NCBI GenBank assembly: GCA_003241695.1
Contig: QFPN01000002.1
Coordinates: 62,001-126,000, forward strand
From: Ancylobacter novellus
GTDB taxonomy: Bacteria > Pseudomonadota > Alphaproteobacteria > Rhizobiales > Methylopilaceae
Reading direction: 5' to 3'
DNA length: 64,000 bases
Position 1 is the first letter of the stretch; the number at the start of each line of letters is the position of its first letter. Shown piece after piece: positions 1 to 6,802 of this stretch. The position numbers and the translations under genes are program-made. The notes below the pieces were generated by a model. The model searched no databases. It was not told the origin of the DNA and saw only the letters and a program-made list of their open reading frames with translations.

Positions 1-340
1 CAAGGCGGGTCGAGACCGTCGTGTCGGGGCCGTCGGATCGGTACACGCGCTCGGCGCCGGGGGTCGCCAAGGAGAGCGTCGCGCCGGCGCCCGCCAGCGC
101 CTCGACCGACATCACGTCGCCGCAGGCGAGGCCGCCCGCGACGTTCAGCATCACGGCCTCGAGCCCGACGTCGGCGCGCGGCAGGCGCAACCGCGCCGCG
201 CCGCTCTCGGCGAGCCGCTCGACGCGGGTCCTGCCGCCGTCGGCCGAAACCGAAATCGCGAGCCGGCCCTCTGCGCGCTGGCGGCGCGGAGCGGCGACGT
301 TCGTTCTTTCGAGGCGCGGGGCGGTCAGTGTCATCGTCAT
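1..340 (-). CDS. ureD: urease accessory protein UreD (UreH), 5' part only
   Basis: This is the N-terminal 113 residues of UreD, the scaffold that binds apo-urease with UreF and UreG while nickel is inserted. The gene runs off the left edge. Reading leftwards from ATG at 340 (or ATG at 334) gives a frame with the UreD hallmarks: an R-x-EGRL motif near residue 25, ESGAARLRLPR, a VMLNVAGGLACGD block and a TPGAERVYRS segment. These match the family's opening beta strands. Urease structural genes would be expected just outside the window. It is divergent from the guanidine operon that starts at about 860, so urea made by the guanidine hydrolase could feed straight into urease. The family call is secure; the choice between the two start codons is open. 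Confidence 0.88.
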   Translation of the reverse strand, partial: MTMTLTAPRLERTNVAAPRRQRAEGRLAISVSADGGRTRVERLAESGAARLRLPRADVGLEAVMLNVAGGLACGDVMSVEALAGAGATLSLATPGAERVYRSDGPDTTVSTRL

Positions 341-457
341 TGTCGAACGCGCCTACGCCTACACGACCCGCCGCTTCGGATGAAACGATCCGGAGGGCGA
401 TTTCAGCGATAAAACGGTGACGACGGCTTCGGAGATCCACGCTCGTAAAGCAGGAAG

Positions 458-498
458 GTCGCGGAGGACGGCGGGGAGGAGACGCCGCCCTCCGCGAC
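458..498. terminator. strong hairpin upstream of ureD
   Basis: Ten-base arms at 458-467 and 489-498 are perfect complements. Inside them lies a further five-base pair (469-473 with 483-487) after one mismatch, leaving a 9-nt loop. It falls between a possible small gene (519-656, minus) and the ureD start. On the minus strand only a weak T-rich stretch follows, so it may be a terminator, an attenuator or an RNA-stability hairpin. Confidence 0.5.
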
Positions 499-518
499 GG
501 CTCGCACGGGGAGGGCCA

Positions 519-656
519 TCAGCAACCCTGTCCCCCGCACTCGCCGGTCCCGGCATCGAAATCGCCGCGCGTCGTCTCCACCCAGTCAGCGTCGAGATCC
601 TTCGCGGCGCGATCGTAAAAGCTCACGCAAGGGCGGCGCCATGTCGTGATTTTCAT
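519..656 (-). CDS. possible small Cys-rich C-terminal protein (45 aa)
   Basis: A 45-residue frame from ATG at 656 gives a soluble polypeptide opening MKITTWRRP and ending GECGGQGC. It contains a balanced mix of acidic and basic residues rather than the Arg/Ala/Pro bias typical of out-of-frame reading in this genome. It reads towards ureD, which begins about 180 bases downstream, and is followed by the hairpin at 458-498. I do not recognise the family. It may be an unannotated short gene at the head of the urease transcript or a chance frame. Confidence 0.3.
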   Translation of the reverse strand: MKITTWRRPCVSFYDRAAKDLDADWVETTRGDFDAGTGECGGQGC

Positions 657-861
657 TCCGGTTCCGGCCTCCCAACCCGTTCGCAGCGCATTCAAACGTG
701 GGTGGACGTCGAACGAATGTCTAATTTCTGGGCGGATTTCGGCCGGCGCCCAATCCGCGATCAGAGCGGTCGTCCGAAAACTCGACCGCGACGGTCTGTG
801 GCGCTGCATTTCATGATCGCACCCAAGTGGCATGGCGCTTGCTTTTCTTCCGTCGTGCAGA

Positions 862-960
862 GCGTCTAGGGTTCCGGCCGCCATTTTCGGCGGCGCTGGT
901 CCGAGAGACGCGCTCCCGGGAGAGCCGGGAGTACACGGCGGGGCAAAATCCCGGGAGGTC
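862..960 (+). ncRNA. guanidine-I riboswitch (ykkC aptamer)
   Basis: The conserved ykkC core blocks occur in order and with usual spacing: CTAGGGTTCCGG at about 866-877, GGTCCGAGAGACGCG at about 898-912, ACACGGCGGGGCAAAA at about 933-948 and CCCGGGAG at about 950-957. This aptamer class binds guanidinium and generally turns genes on. It lies 100 bases upstream of the first gene of the transporter/guanidine hydrolase operon, which is exactly the context expected. The outer borders are approximate. Confidence 0.93.
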
Positions 961-1012
961 ACTGCACGGGTTCGCCGCCGCGGACCGACCTCCTGATGCG
1001 TGCGCGGCGAAC
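954..1012 (+). promoter_or_regulatory. putative riboswitch expression platform
   Basis: The last seven bases of the aptamer (954-960) are complementary to 987-993, which offers a structure that would break the aptamer's 3' strand. A second, nine-base hairpin pairs 970-978 with 1004-1012 and cannot coexist neatly with it. No U-tract follows, so classical intrinsic termination is not obvious; translational or Rho-dependent control is possible. This is inferred from complementarity only. Confidence 0.45.
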
Positions 1013-1059
1013 TCCGAAGACGCCACCGGCCAGAAGGCCGACCGACCGAGGAGTCATCG

Positions 1060-2124
1060 ATGCCGCGTCGCCTGCTCGCCGCCCTGTCGCTTTCAGCGCT
1101 TGCACTGACCGCGGCCTTCGCGCCGCCGGCCGAAGCCGCGCCGAAGAAGAATTTCGAGATCGCCTGGACCATCTATGTCGGCTGGATGCCGTGGGCCTAC
1201 GCCGCCGAGGCCGGCATCGTGAAGAAGTGGGCCGACAAGTACGGCATCGACATCAAGGTCACGCAGATCAACGACTACGTGGAGTCGATCAACCAGTACA
1301 CGGCCGGCAAGTTCGACGGCGTGACGCTGACCAACATGGACGCGCTGACCATTCCGGCCGCCGGCGGCGTCGACACGACCGCGGTCATCGTCGGCGACTT
1401 CTCGAACGGCAATGACGGCGTCGTCTCCAAGAAGGCGAAGACCGTCGCAGAGCTCAAGGGCGCGAGCGTCAACCTCGTGGAACTCTCCGTCTCACACTAC
1501 CTGCTCGCCCGCGCGCTCGACAAGAACGGCATGGCCGAGAAGGACGTGAAGGTCGTCAACACCTCGGACGCCGACATCGTCGCCGCCTTCAAGGCGCCGG
1601 ACGTCGAACAGGTCGTGACCTGGAACCCGCTGCTCGCCGAAGTCGCGGCGGAGCCGGGCGCGACGAAGCTGTTCGACTCCTCGCAGATCCCCGGCGAGAT
1701 CATCGACACGCTCGGCGTCAACACCGAGACGCTCAAGGACAATCCGGACTTCGGCAAGGCGCTCGCGGGCATCTGGTACGAGACCATGGCGGCGATGGAG
1801 GGCGAGGCCGGGAAGGCTGCGCGCGAATCCATGGCCAAGCAGTCCGGCACCGACCTTGCGGGCTTCGACGCCCAGCTCGCCGCCACCAAGCTGTTTTCGA
1901 AGCCTGCCGACGCGGTGGCCTTCGTCGAAAGCCCCGATCTCATCAAGACCATGGATCTCGTGCGGACCTTCTCGTTCGACCACGGGCTGCTCGGCGAGGG
2001 CGCGAAATCGAAGGACGCGGTCGGCATCGGCTTCGCGGGCGCGCAGACCCTCGGAGACGAGAAGAACGTGAAGCTGCGCTTCGACCCGACCTTCATGAAG
2101 ATGGCGGCCGACGGGAAGCTGTGA
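1060..2124 (+). CDS. ABC transporter substrate-binding protein, urea-carboxylase/guanidine type
   Basis: The 354-residue protein begins with a classic Sec signal peptide (MPRR, hydrophobic core, cleavage after AEA near residue 27). It continues as a NitT/TauT-type periplasmic binding protein, with a YVGWMPWAYAAEAG segment near the mature N-terminus and a TNMDAL motif. It resembles the binding proteins found beside urea (guanidine) carboxylase genes and downstream of ykkC RNAs. With the riboswitch upstream and a guanidine hydrolase downstream, guanidinium is the likely ligand rather than nitrate or taurine. The ATG at 1060 is preceded by GAGGAG, while an upstream in-frame GTG at 1000 would place residues in front of the signal peptide. 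Confidence 0.87.
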   Translation: MPRRLLAALSLSALALTAAFAPPAEAAPKKNFEIAWTIYVGWMPWAYAAEAGIVKKWADKYGIDIKVTQINDYVESINQYTAGKFDGVTLTNMDALTIPAAGGVDTTAVIVGDFSNGNDGVVSKKAKTVAELKGASVNLVELSVSHYLLARALDKNGMAEKDVKVVNTSDADIVAAFKAPDVEQVVTWNPLLAEVAAEPGATKLFDSSQIPGEIIDTLGVNTETLKDNPDFGKALAGIWYETMAAMEGEAGKAARESMAKQSGTDLAGFDAQLAATKLFSKPADAVAFVESPDLIKTMDLVRTFSFDHGLLGEGAKSKDAVGIGFAGAQTLGDEKNVKLRFDPTFMKMAADGKL

Positions 2125-2142
2125 GGGACGGGGGCGTGCGCC

Positions 2143-2272
2143 GCCCTCGCGTCCCGGGCTTGACCCGGGACCCAGACGCGCGACGGCCCAAACCGGCGTC
2201 CGTCGGCGTGCGCGCCTCTCTTTCAAACCGTGACGGCTATGGATCCCGGCTCAAGGCCGGGACACGAGGTCT
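2143..2272. repeat. mirrored pair of palindromic repeats (family A)
   Basis: A 21-base palindromic unit at 2151-2171 (GTCCCGGG, TTGA centre, CCCGGGAC) is followed by an inverted copy at 2243-2263. Both have the same flanks (CTCGC/GCGAG-like and CCCA/TGGA). The same unit recurs at 23227-23247 and 23310-23330. It lies between the binding-protein and permease genes and could form a large stem-loop that tunes relative expression. Confidence 0.75.
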
Positions 2273-2302
2273 GCGGCTCCGTCCGCTGTTCGGGGAGATC
2301 TC

Positions 2303-3124
2303 ATGCGTCGTGCGATGAACATACGGCCGGCGGCCGGATCGCGGCTGCTGCTCGCCATCATCCCGTTCCTGCTGCTCGCCGCCGTCTACGTCGTCGGCTC
2401 GGCCGAGCGGCGGGCCGAGAACCCGAACGACAAGCTGCTGCCGCCGGTTTCCGAGATGGCCGCGACCGCGACGCGGCTCGCGACCGAGGCGGACCGGCGC
2501 ACCGGCGAGATCACGCTGGTGGCCGACACGCTGTCGAGCCTGCAACGGCTCGCGCTCGGCCTCGGCTTCGCGACGGTGGTCGGTCTCGTGCTCGGGGTCG
2601 CGCTCGGGATCATCCCGATCGCCTCGGCCGGCGGCGGGCCGCTGGTCGCGGTGATCTCGATGATCCCGCCGATGGCGATCCTGCCCATCCTGTTCATCAT
2701 CTTCGGTCTGGGCGAACTCTCGAAGATCATCCTGATCGTCATCGGCGTCGCGCCGCCGATCGTGCGCGACATCGCCATGACCGTGCAGGCGATCCCGACG
2801 GAGCAACTGGTCAAGGCGCAGACGCTCGGCGCCTCGACCTGGACCACGGTGGTGCGGGTCGTGCTGCCGCAGGTGCTGCCGCGGCTGATCGAGCTCGTGC
2901 GGCTCCAGATCGGCCCGGCGTTCCTGTTCCTTATCGCGGCCGAAGCCATCGCCTCGGATTCGGGGCTCGGCTACCGCATCTTCCTCGTGCGCCGATATCT
3001 CGCGATGGACGTGATCCTGCCTTACGTCGCCTGGATCACGCTGATCGCCTTCGTGCTGGACCTTCTGCTGGCGAAGCTCGCTCGCTCCGCCTTCGCCTGG
3101 GCCTATGTCGGAGAGCGGCGATGA
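2303..3124 (+). CDS. ABC transporter permease (guanidine/nitrate/taurine type)
   Basis: This is a 273-residue inner-membrane permease of the binding-protein-dependent family. It has about six hydrophobic helices, the first just after the N-terminus (LLLAIIPFLLLAAVYVV). The cytoplasmic EAA-type loop that docks the ATPase is at about residues 165-195 (AQTLGASTWTTVVRVVLPQVLP, read in two parts). ATG at 2303 follows GGGGAGATC. It overlaps the ATPase gene by ATGA, so the two are translationally coupled. It forms the channel for the ligand captured by the upstream binding protein, most likely guanidinium. Confidence 0.87.
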   Translation: MRRAMNIRPAAGSRLLLAIIPFLLLAAVYVVGSAERRAENPNDKLLPPVSEMAATATRLATEADRRTGEITLVADTLSSLQRLALGLGFATVVGLVLGVALGIIPIASAGGGPLVAVISMIPPMAILPILFIIFGLGELSKIILIVIGVAPPIVRDIAMTVQAIPTEQLVKAQTLGASTWTTVVRVVLPQVLPRLIELVRLQIGPAFLFLIAAEAIASDSGLGYRIFLVRRYLAMDVILPYVAWITLIAFVLDLLLAKLARSAFAWAYVGERR

Positions 3125-3900
3125 GCGCGATCACGGTCGAGAACGTCTGGGCCGAGTTCGGCGACCAGATCGTCATCGAGAACCTCAATCTCGAGGTGAA
3201 GTCGGGCGCGTTCCTGTCGGTCGTCGGCCCCTCGGGCTGCGGCAAGAGCACGTTCCTGCGCATGGTGCTCGGCCAGGACCGGCCGAGCCGCGGCCGTCTG
3301 CTGCTCGACGGCAAGCCGCTGCCGGACGAGCCGGACGCCGACCGGGGGGTCGTGTTCCAGCGCTATTCGGTGTTCCCGCACCTGACCGTGCTCGGCAACG
3401 TCGTGCTCGCCTATGAGCTCGGCCAGTCGCGCTTTCTGGGCAAGCTGTTCGGCGCGGCGAAGCGCCGGGCGAAGGAGCGCGCCGAGGAGCTGATCGTCGG
3501 CGTGGGCCTCAGCGCCCATCGCGACAAGCATCCGAGCGCGCTCTCGGGCGGAATGCAGCAGCGCCTCGCGATCGCGCAGGCGCTCGCCAAGGACCCCAAG
3601 GTGCTGCTGCTCGACGAGCCCTTCGGCGCGCTCGACCCCGGCACGAGGGCGCAGATGCATGCGCTGATCAAGCCGCTCTGGGAGCAGGCCGGCATGACCG
3701 TGATCATGGTGACGCACGATCTCAAGGAAGCGTTCAACCTCGGCACGCGCGTGGTGGCGTTCGACAAGGTCCGCCACGACCCGCAGGCGCCCGGCCGGTT
3801 CGGGGCGCGCGTCACCTACGATCTCGACCTCACCCGCGAGGGCGCGGTGCCGGTGCTCGGCTTCCAGAAGCCTGCCGCGCCGCTGATGGCCGCGCAGTGA
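3121..3900 (+). CDS. ABC transporter ATP-binding protein (guanidine/nitrate/taurine type)
   Basis: The 259-residue ATPase carries Walker A GPSGCGKST near residue 39, a Q-loop FQRYSVFPHLTV, the signature LSGGMQQR, Walker B VLLLDEP with the catalytic Glu, a D-loop and the switch His in MVTHD. It would power the permease encoded immediately upstream. A GKLFGAAKRR insertion after the Q-loop is slightly longer than in typical SsuB or NrtD proteins. Overlap with the permease and 220 bases of repeat-bearing spacer before the hydrolase suggest one transcript with adjustable downstream expression. Confidence 0.9.
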   Translation: MSAITVENVWAEFGDQIVIENLNLEVKSGAFLSVVGPSGCGKSTFLRMVLGQDRPSRGRLLLDGKPLPDEPDADRGVVFQRYSVFPHLTVLGNVVLAYELGQSRFLGKLFGAAKRRAKERAEELIVGVGLSAHRDKHPSALSGGMQQRLAIAQALAKDPKVLLLDEPFGALDPGTRAQMHALIKPLWEQAGMTVIMVTHDLKEAFNLGTRVVAFDKVRHDPQAPGRFGARVTYDLDLTREGAVPVLGFQKPAAPLMAAQ

Positions 3901-3915
3901 GCGCGACGGTCGCCG

Positions 3916-4062
3916 TCTTCCCCTCCCCCTTGTGGGGAGGGGTGGGGGGTGGGGGCGGCTCAGGATCGAGCGCCGCCACCGACGCCGCTCTACGCCGGAC
4001 CGCGCACGCCGTTCAGAATCACCCCCACCCTTGCCCTCCCCACAAGGGGGAGGGAGGCTTCG
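3916..4062. repeat. mirrored pair of palindromic repeats (family B)
   Basis: A C-rich/G-rich palindrome at about 3919-3943 (CCCCTCCCCC, TTG, TGGGGAGGGG) is followed after about 80 bases by its mirror at about 4027-4055 (CCCTCCCC, ACAA, GGGGGAGGG). GGGTGGGGGCGG-type inner flanks are mirrored as CACCCCCACCC. Near-identical pairs occur at about 46594-46738, and a single unit at about 57568-57594. This is a dispersed, REP-like intergenic element. Confidence 0.78.
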
Positions 4063-4144
4063 GGCGTAGCGCTTTGAATTACCCGCTGATGACGTTCCCG
4101 ACATCCTTCGGGAAGACGGCCAGCCTTACCCAAGGAGAAGCCGA

Positions 4145-5347
4145 ATGACCCGTCCCCTCAAGCGTCGCCGCCTCGCCGGCCGCGCGCCCGCCCGCGAGCG
4201 CCTGCGCCTTCATCACCCCGATTTCTCGAAGCTCGACACGCAGGGCTGGAAGGCGCTCGATCGCGAGAAAGACCTGCCCGAGACCATGTGGCGGAAGGAG
4301 CAGCAGTGGGCGCTCGACATGGGGCTGCCCGGCGCCGACTCGATCACCGACAAGTCGATCCCGACCTTCGCGCGCGGCGAGCTGCCCCATTTCGCCGGCA
4401 TCAACACCTTCATGAAGGCGCCTTACGTCGAGAACGTGCGCGACGTCGGCAAATACGACGCCGCCGTGCTCGGCATTCCGTTCGACAGCGGCACCACCTA
4501 CCGCCCCGGGACCCGCTTCGGGCCGCAGGGGGTGCGGCGCATCTCGGCGCTCTACACGCCCTACAACTACGAGATGGGCATCGACCTGCGCGAGCAGATG
4601 ACGCTCTGCGACGCCGGCGACGTGTTCACCATCCCCGCAAACCTCGAAAAGTCCTTCGACCAGATCACCCGCGGCGTTTCCCACGTCGCCTCGTCCGGCG
4701 CGCTGCCGATCATGATCGGCGGCGACCACTCGATCGGCTTCCCGTGCGTGCGCGGCATCGCGGACGTGACCTCGAAGCGCATCGGCATCATCCACTTCGA
4801 CCGCCACATCGACATCCAGGAGAAGGATCTCGACGAGCGGATGCACACCACGCCGTGGTTCTGGGCCACCAACCTGCCGAACGTGTCTCCGAAGAACCTC
4901 GTGCAGCTCGGCATCGGCGGCTGGCAGGTGCCGCGCTACGGCGTCTCCGAGGCGCGGAAGCGCGACACCAACGTGCTGACCATCGAGGACATTGAGAAGT
5001 TCGGGCTGGAGAAGACCGCCGAGATCGCGCTGGAGCTCGCCTGGAAGGACGCCGACGCGGTTTACGTGTCGTTCGACGTTGACAGTATCGACTGCGGCTT
5101 CGTGCCCGGCACCGGCTGGCCTGAGCCGGGCGGCTTCCTGCCGCGCGAGGCGCTGAAGATCCTCGGCCTCGTCACCGCGCCCGGCATCTGCGGGCTTGAG
5201 GTGGTCGAGGTCTCGCCGCCCTACGACACCTCCGACATCACGGCGCTGTTCGGCACCCGCGTCATCGTCGAGGCCTTGGGCTCGATGGTCGCCCATGGCA
5301 CGCTCGGCAAGCACAAGTCGATCATCGACAAGCCGGTGAGCTTCTGA
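4145..5347 (+). CDS. gdmH: nickel-dependent guanidine hydrolase (ureohydrolase family)
   Basis: The 400-residue enzyme is predicted to hydrolyse guanidine to urea and ammonia in the cytoplasm. All six metal ligands of the arginase/agmatinase fold are present: His195 in GGDHSIG, Asp219, His221 and Asp223 in FDRHID, and Asp311 and Asp313 in SFDVDSID. Three features separate it from ordinary agmatinases and match the guanidine hydrolase group as I recall it: an N-terminal extension of about 90 residues, the DRH (not DAH) motif, and GFVPGTGWPEPGG with HTTPWFWATN. Context is decisive: guanidine-I riboswitch, uptake system, nickel permease and urease genes all lie nearby. Agmatinase or another guanidino-acid hydrolase is the alternative. 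Confidence 0.85.
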   Translation: MTRPLKRRRLAGRAPARERLRLHHPDFSKLDTQGWKALDREKDLPETMWRKEQQWALDMGLPGADSITDKSIPTFARGELPHFAGINTFMKAPYVENVRDVGKYDAAVLGIPFDSGTTYRPGTRFGPQGVRRISALYTPYNYEMGIDLREQMTLCDAGDVFTIPANLEKSFDQITRGVSHVASSGALPIMIGGDHSIGFPCVRGIADVTSKRIGIIHFDRHIDIQEKDLDERMHTTPWFWATNLPNVSPKNLVQLGIGGWQVPRYGVSEARKRDTNVLTIEDIEKFGLEKTAEIALELAWKDADAVYVSFDVDSIDCGFVPGTGWPEPGGFLPREALKILGLVTAPGICGLEVVEVSPPYDTSDITALFGTRVIVEALGSMVAHGTLGKHKSIIDKPVSF

Positions 5348-5379
5348 TGGGCGGGCCTTTGAAGGCGATTGCGCAACGT

Positions 5380-5540
5380 TCCCGCTCCCCTCTCCCGCGC
5401 GCGGGAGAGGGTAAGGGTGAGGGTCGTCGGCGCAGGAGCCTCAGATCGGAACGCTTCCCGAGCGGACGCGCTCACATCGAAACCGGCGCCGCCACGTCCC
5501 CTCATCCTCACCTTCTCCCGCAAGCGGGAGAAGGGACGGT
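5380..5540. repeat. mirrored pair of palindromic repeats (family B variant)
   Basis: An inverted element CCCCTCTCCCGC/GCGGGAGAGGG with GTGAGGG flank at about 5387-5421 is mirrored at about 5500-5536 as CCCTCATCCTCACC plus TTCTCCCGC/GCGGGAGAAGG. The pair occupies the spacer between the hydrolase and the His-rich protein gene. The layout equals that of the 3916-4062 pair. Confidence 0.75.
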
Positions 5541-5569
5541 CGACGTCGCGCCAGGAAGGGTCTGACGTC

Positions 5570-6073
5570 ATGCATTACGGCCACGATCACAATCACGACC
5601 ACAATGGCGGCGGCCATTCCCACGGCCATGGCCACAACCAGCCGACCGCCAAGAGCGCGCAGTGGCAGACGCCGCACCTGCCGCATGGCCACGCCCACGC
5701 GGACGAAGATCCGCGCAAGACCGATCTCGACCTCGTCGAGGCGGCTTTTGTGGAGGCCTTCATGAACGCTTCCGACGTCACGAGCTTCCTGCGGGTCGCG
5801 GGCGTGCCGTTCGTGGGCGAGGACGGGGAGGGGCGCCGCCTCCATCTGCTGCGCGTCGAGACCGAGGACCTCGTCGACGTCGGCGCGGTCGCGCCGCTGC
5901 TCGGCGGCGCGGGGGTGCGCTATGATCCGCTGCCCGCCAAGATGACCTCCCGGCGCCGGCGACTCGCCTTCCTGTTCCACGACGGGCGGGCGATCCAGCG
6001 CCTCGATCTCGCTTCCGCCAAGGCGCTCGCCGACCGCACCGAAGCCTCCTTCTTCGAAACTCGCGCCGACTGA
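5570..6073 (+). CDS. His-rich protein, putative nickel chaperone for guanidine hydrolase
   Basis: The 167-residue cytoplasmic protein (no signal peptide) opens with a histidine tract: residues 2-30 hold about ten His in HD/HN/HSHGHGH patterns, and a second cluster HLPHGHAHAD lies near residue 44. The rest (about 50-167) is a compact charged domain with a predicted alpha-beta pattern ending FETRAD that I do not recognise; it is neither HypA (no zinc-binding CxxC pairs) nor HypB (no P-loop). Lying between the guanidine hydrolase and a nickel permease, it probably stores nickel or inserts it into the hydrolase. The ATG at 5570 is preferred, since an earlier in-frame codon would read through the palindromic repeat. 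The function is inferred. Confidence 0.7.
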   Translation: MHYGHDHNHDHNGGGHSHGHGHNQPTAKSAQWQTPHLPHGHAHADEDPRKTDLDLVEAAFVEAFMNASDVTSFLRVAGVPFVGEDGEGRRLHLLRVETEDLVDVGAVAPLLGGAGVRYDPLPAKMTSRRRRLAFLFHDGRAIQRLDLASAKALADRTEASFFETRAD

Positions 6074-6103
6074 GGGCGCCGTCATCGCTTCCGGAGAACC
6101 GTC

Positions 6104-6703
6104 ATGACTTTCCGCTCCCTTCGCACGCTCGCCGCCGGCGCCGCGGCGCTGCTTCCAACCGCGGCCCTCGCGCATCCCGGCCATGGCGAGGCCGTCGGCT
6201 TCATCGCCGGCGCCGGCCACCCGGTCGGCGGGCTGGACCACGTGCTCGCCATGGTCATGGTGGGCCTGTTCGCCTATCAGCTCGGCGGTCGCGCCCTCTG
6301 GCTCGTGCCGGCCACCTTCGTCGCCGTGATGGCGGCGGGCGGCGCGCTCGGCATGGCCGGCGTCGAGGTTCCGTTCGTCGAGACGGGCGTCGCGCTCTCG
6401 GTCGTCGCGCTCGGCGCGGCGGTCGCCTTCGGCCTCAAGGCGCCGGTCGCCGCCGCCATGGCGATGGTCGGCCTGTTCGCCGTGTTCCACGGCTACGCCC
6501 ACGGCGCCGAGGCGCCCGAGACGGCCGGCGGAGCCTCCTACGCCGCGGGCTTCATGCTGGCGACGGCGCTTCTCCACGCGGCGGGCGTCGGCTTCGGCGC
6601 TCTCATCGGGCGTATCGGCGCCGCGCAGGGTCCGCTCGTCGTCCGGACGGCCGGCGGACTTGCGGGGCTAGCCGGACTGGCGCTGCTCGTCGGCGCGGCC
6701 TGA
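6104..6703 (+). CDS. hupE: HupE/UreJ-family nickel permease
   Basis: The 199-residue membrane protein has an N-terminal signal-like helix ending ALA, followed by the family's signature HPGHGE and a GGLDHVLAM motif whose His and Asp residues bind metal. About five more hydrophobic helices follow, with a conserved HGYAHG in the fourth. HupE/UreJ proteins bring nickel into the cytoplasm for hydrogenase or urease. Here it sits 30 bases after the His-rich protein and would supply nickel to both the guanidine hydrolase and urease. It is probably the last gene of the guanidine operon. Confidence 0.88.
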   Translation: MTFRSLRTLAAGAAALLPTAALAHPGHGEAVGFIAGAGHPVGGLDHVLAMVMVGLFAYQLGGRALWLVPATFVAVMAAGGALGMAGVEVPFVETGVALSVVALGAAVAFGLKAPVAAAMAMVGLFAVFHGYAHGAEAPETAGGASYAAGFMLATALLHAAGVGFGALIGRIGAAQGPLVVRTAGGLAGLAGLALLVGAA

Positions 6704-6802
6704 CCGAAAGAGGGGCTTCGCGTTCCGCGCATTCGCGCTACTTCACGCGCGGAACGCGAAGCCGGCGAGCGGCCGGTTTCGCAGTCGCGCGAGAGGAGCA
6801 CC

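Noticed and set aside
21..383. Plus-strand open frame of 120 codons at the left edge
   Set aside because: It is the antisense shadow of ureD; the minus frame gives clear UreD motifs.
2230..3900. A 556-codon frame joining the permease region to the ATPase
   Set aside because: Only its last 259 codons are the ATPase; the first part is the permease gene read out of frame and through the palindromic repeats.
4213..5314. Long minus-strand frame opposite the guanidine hydrolase gene
   Set aside because: Its Asp/Val/Arg-rich content has no domain; it is a mirror of the real gene in GC-rich DNA.
4145..5347. Calling this gene agmatinase (speB)
   Set aside because: N-terminal extension, DRH motif, GFVPGTGWPEPGG and the guanidine-riboswitch context fit guanidine hydrolase better, though the fold is shared.
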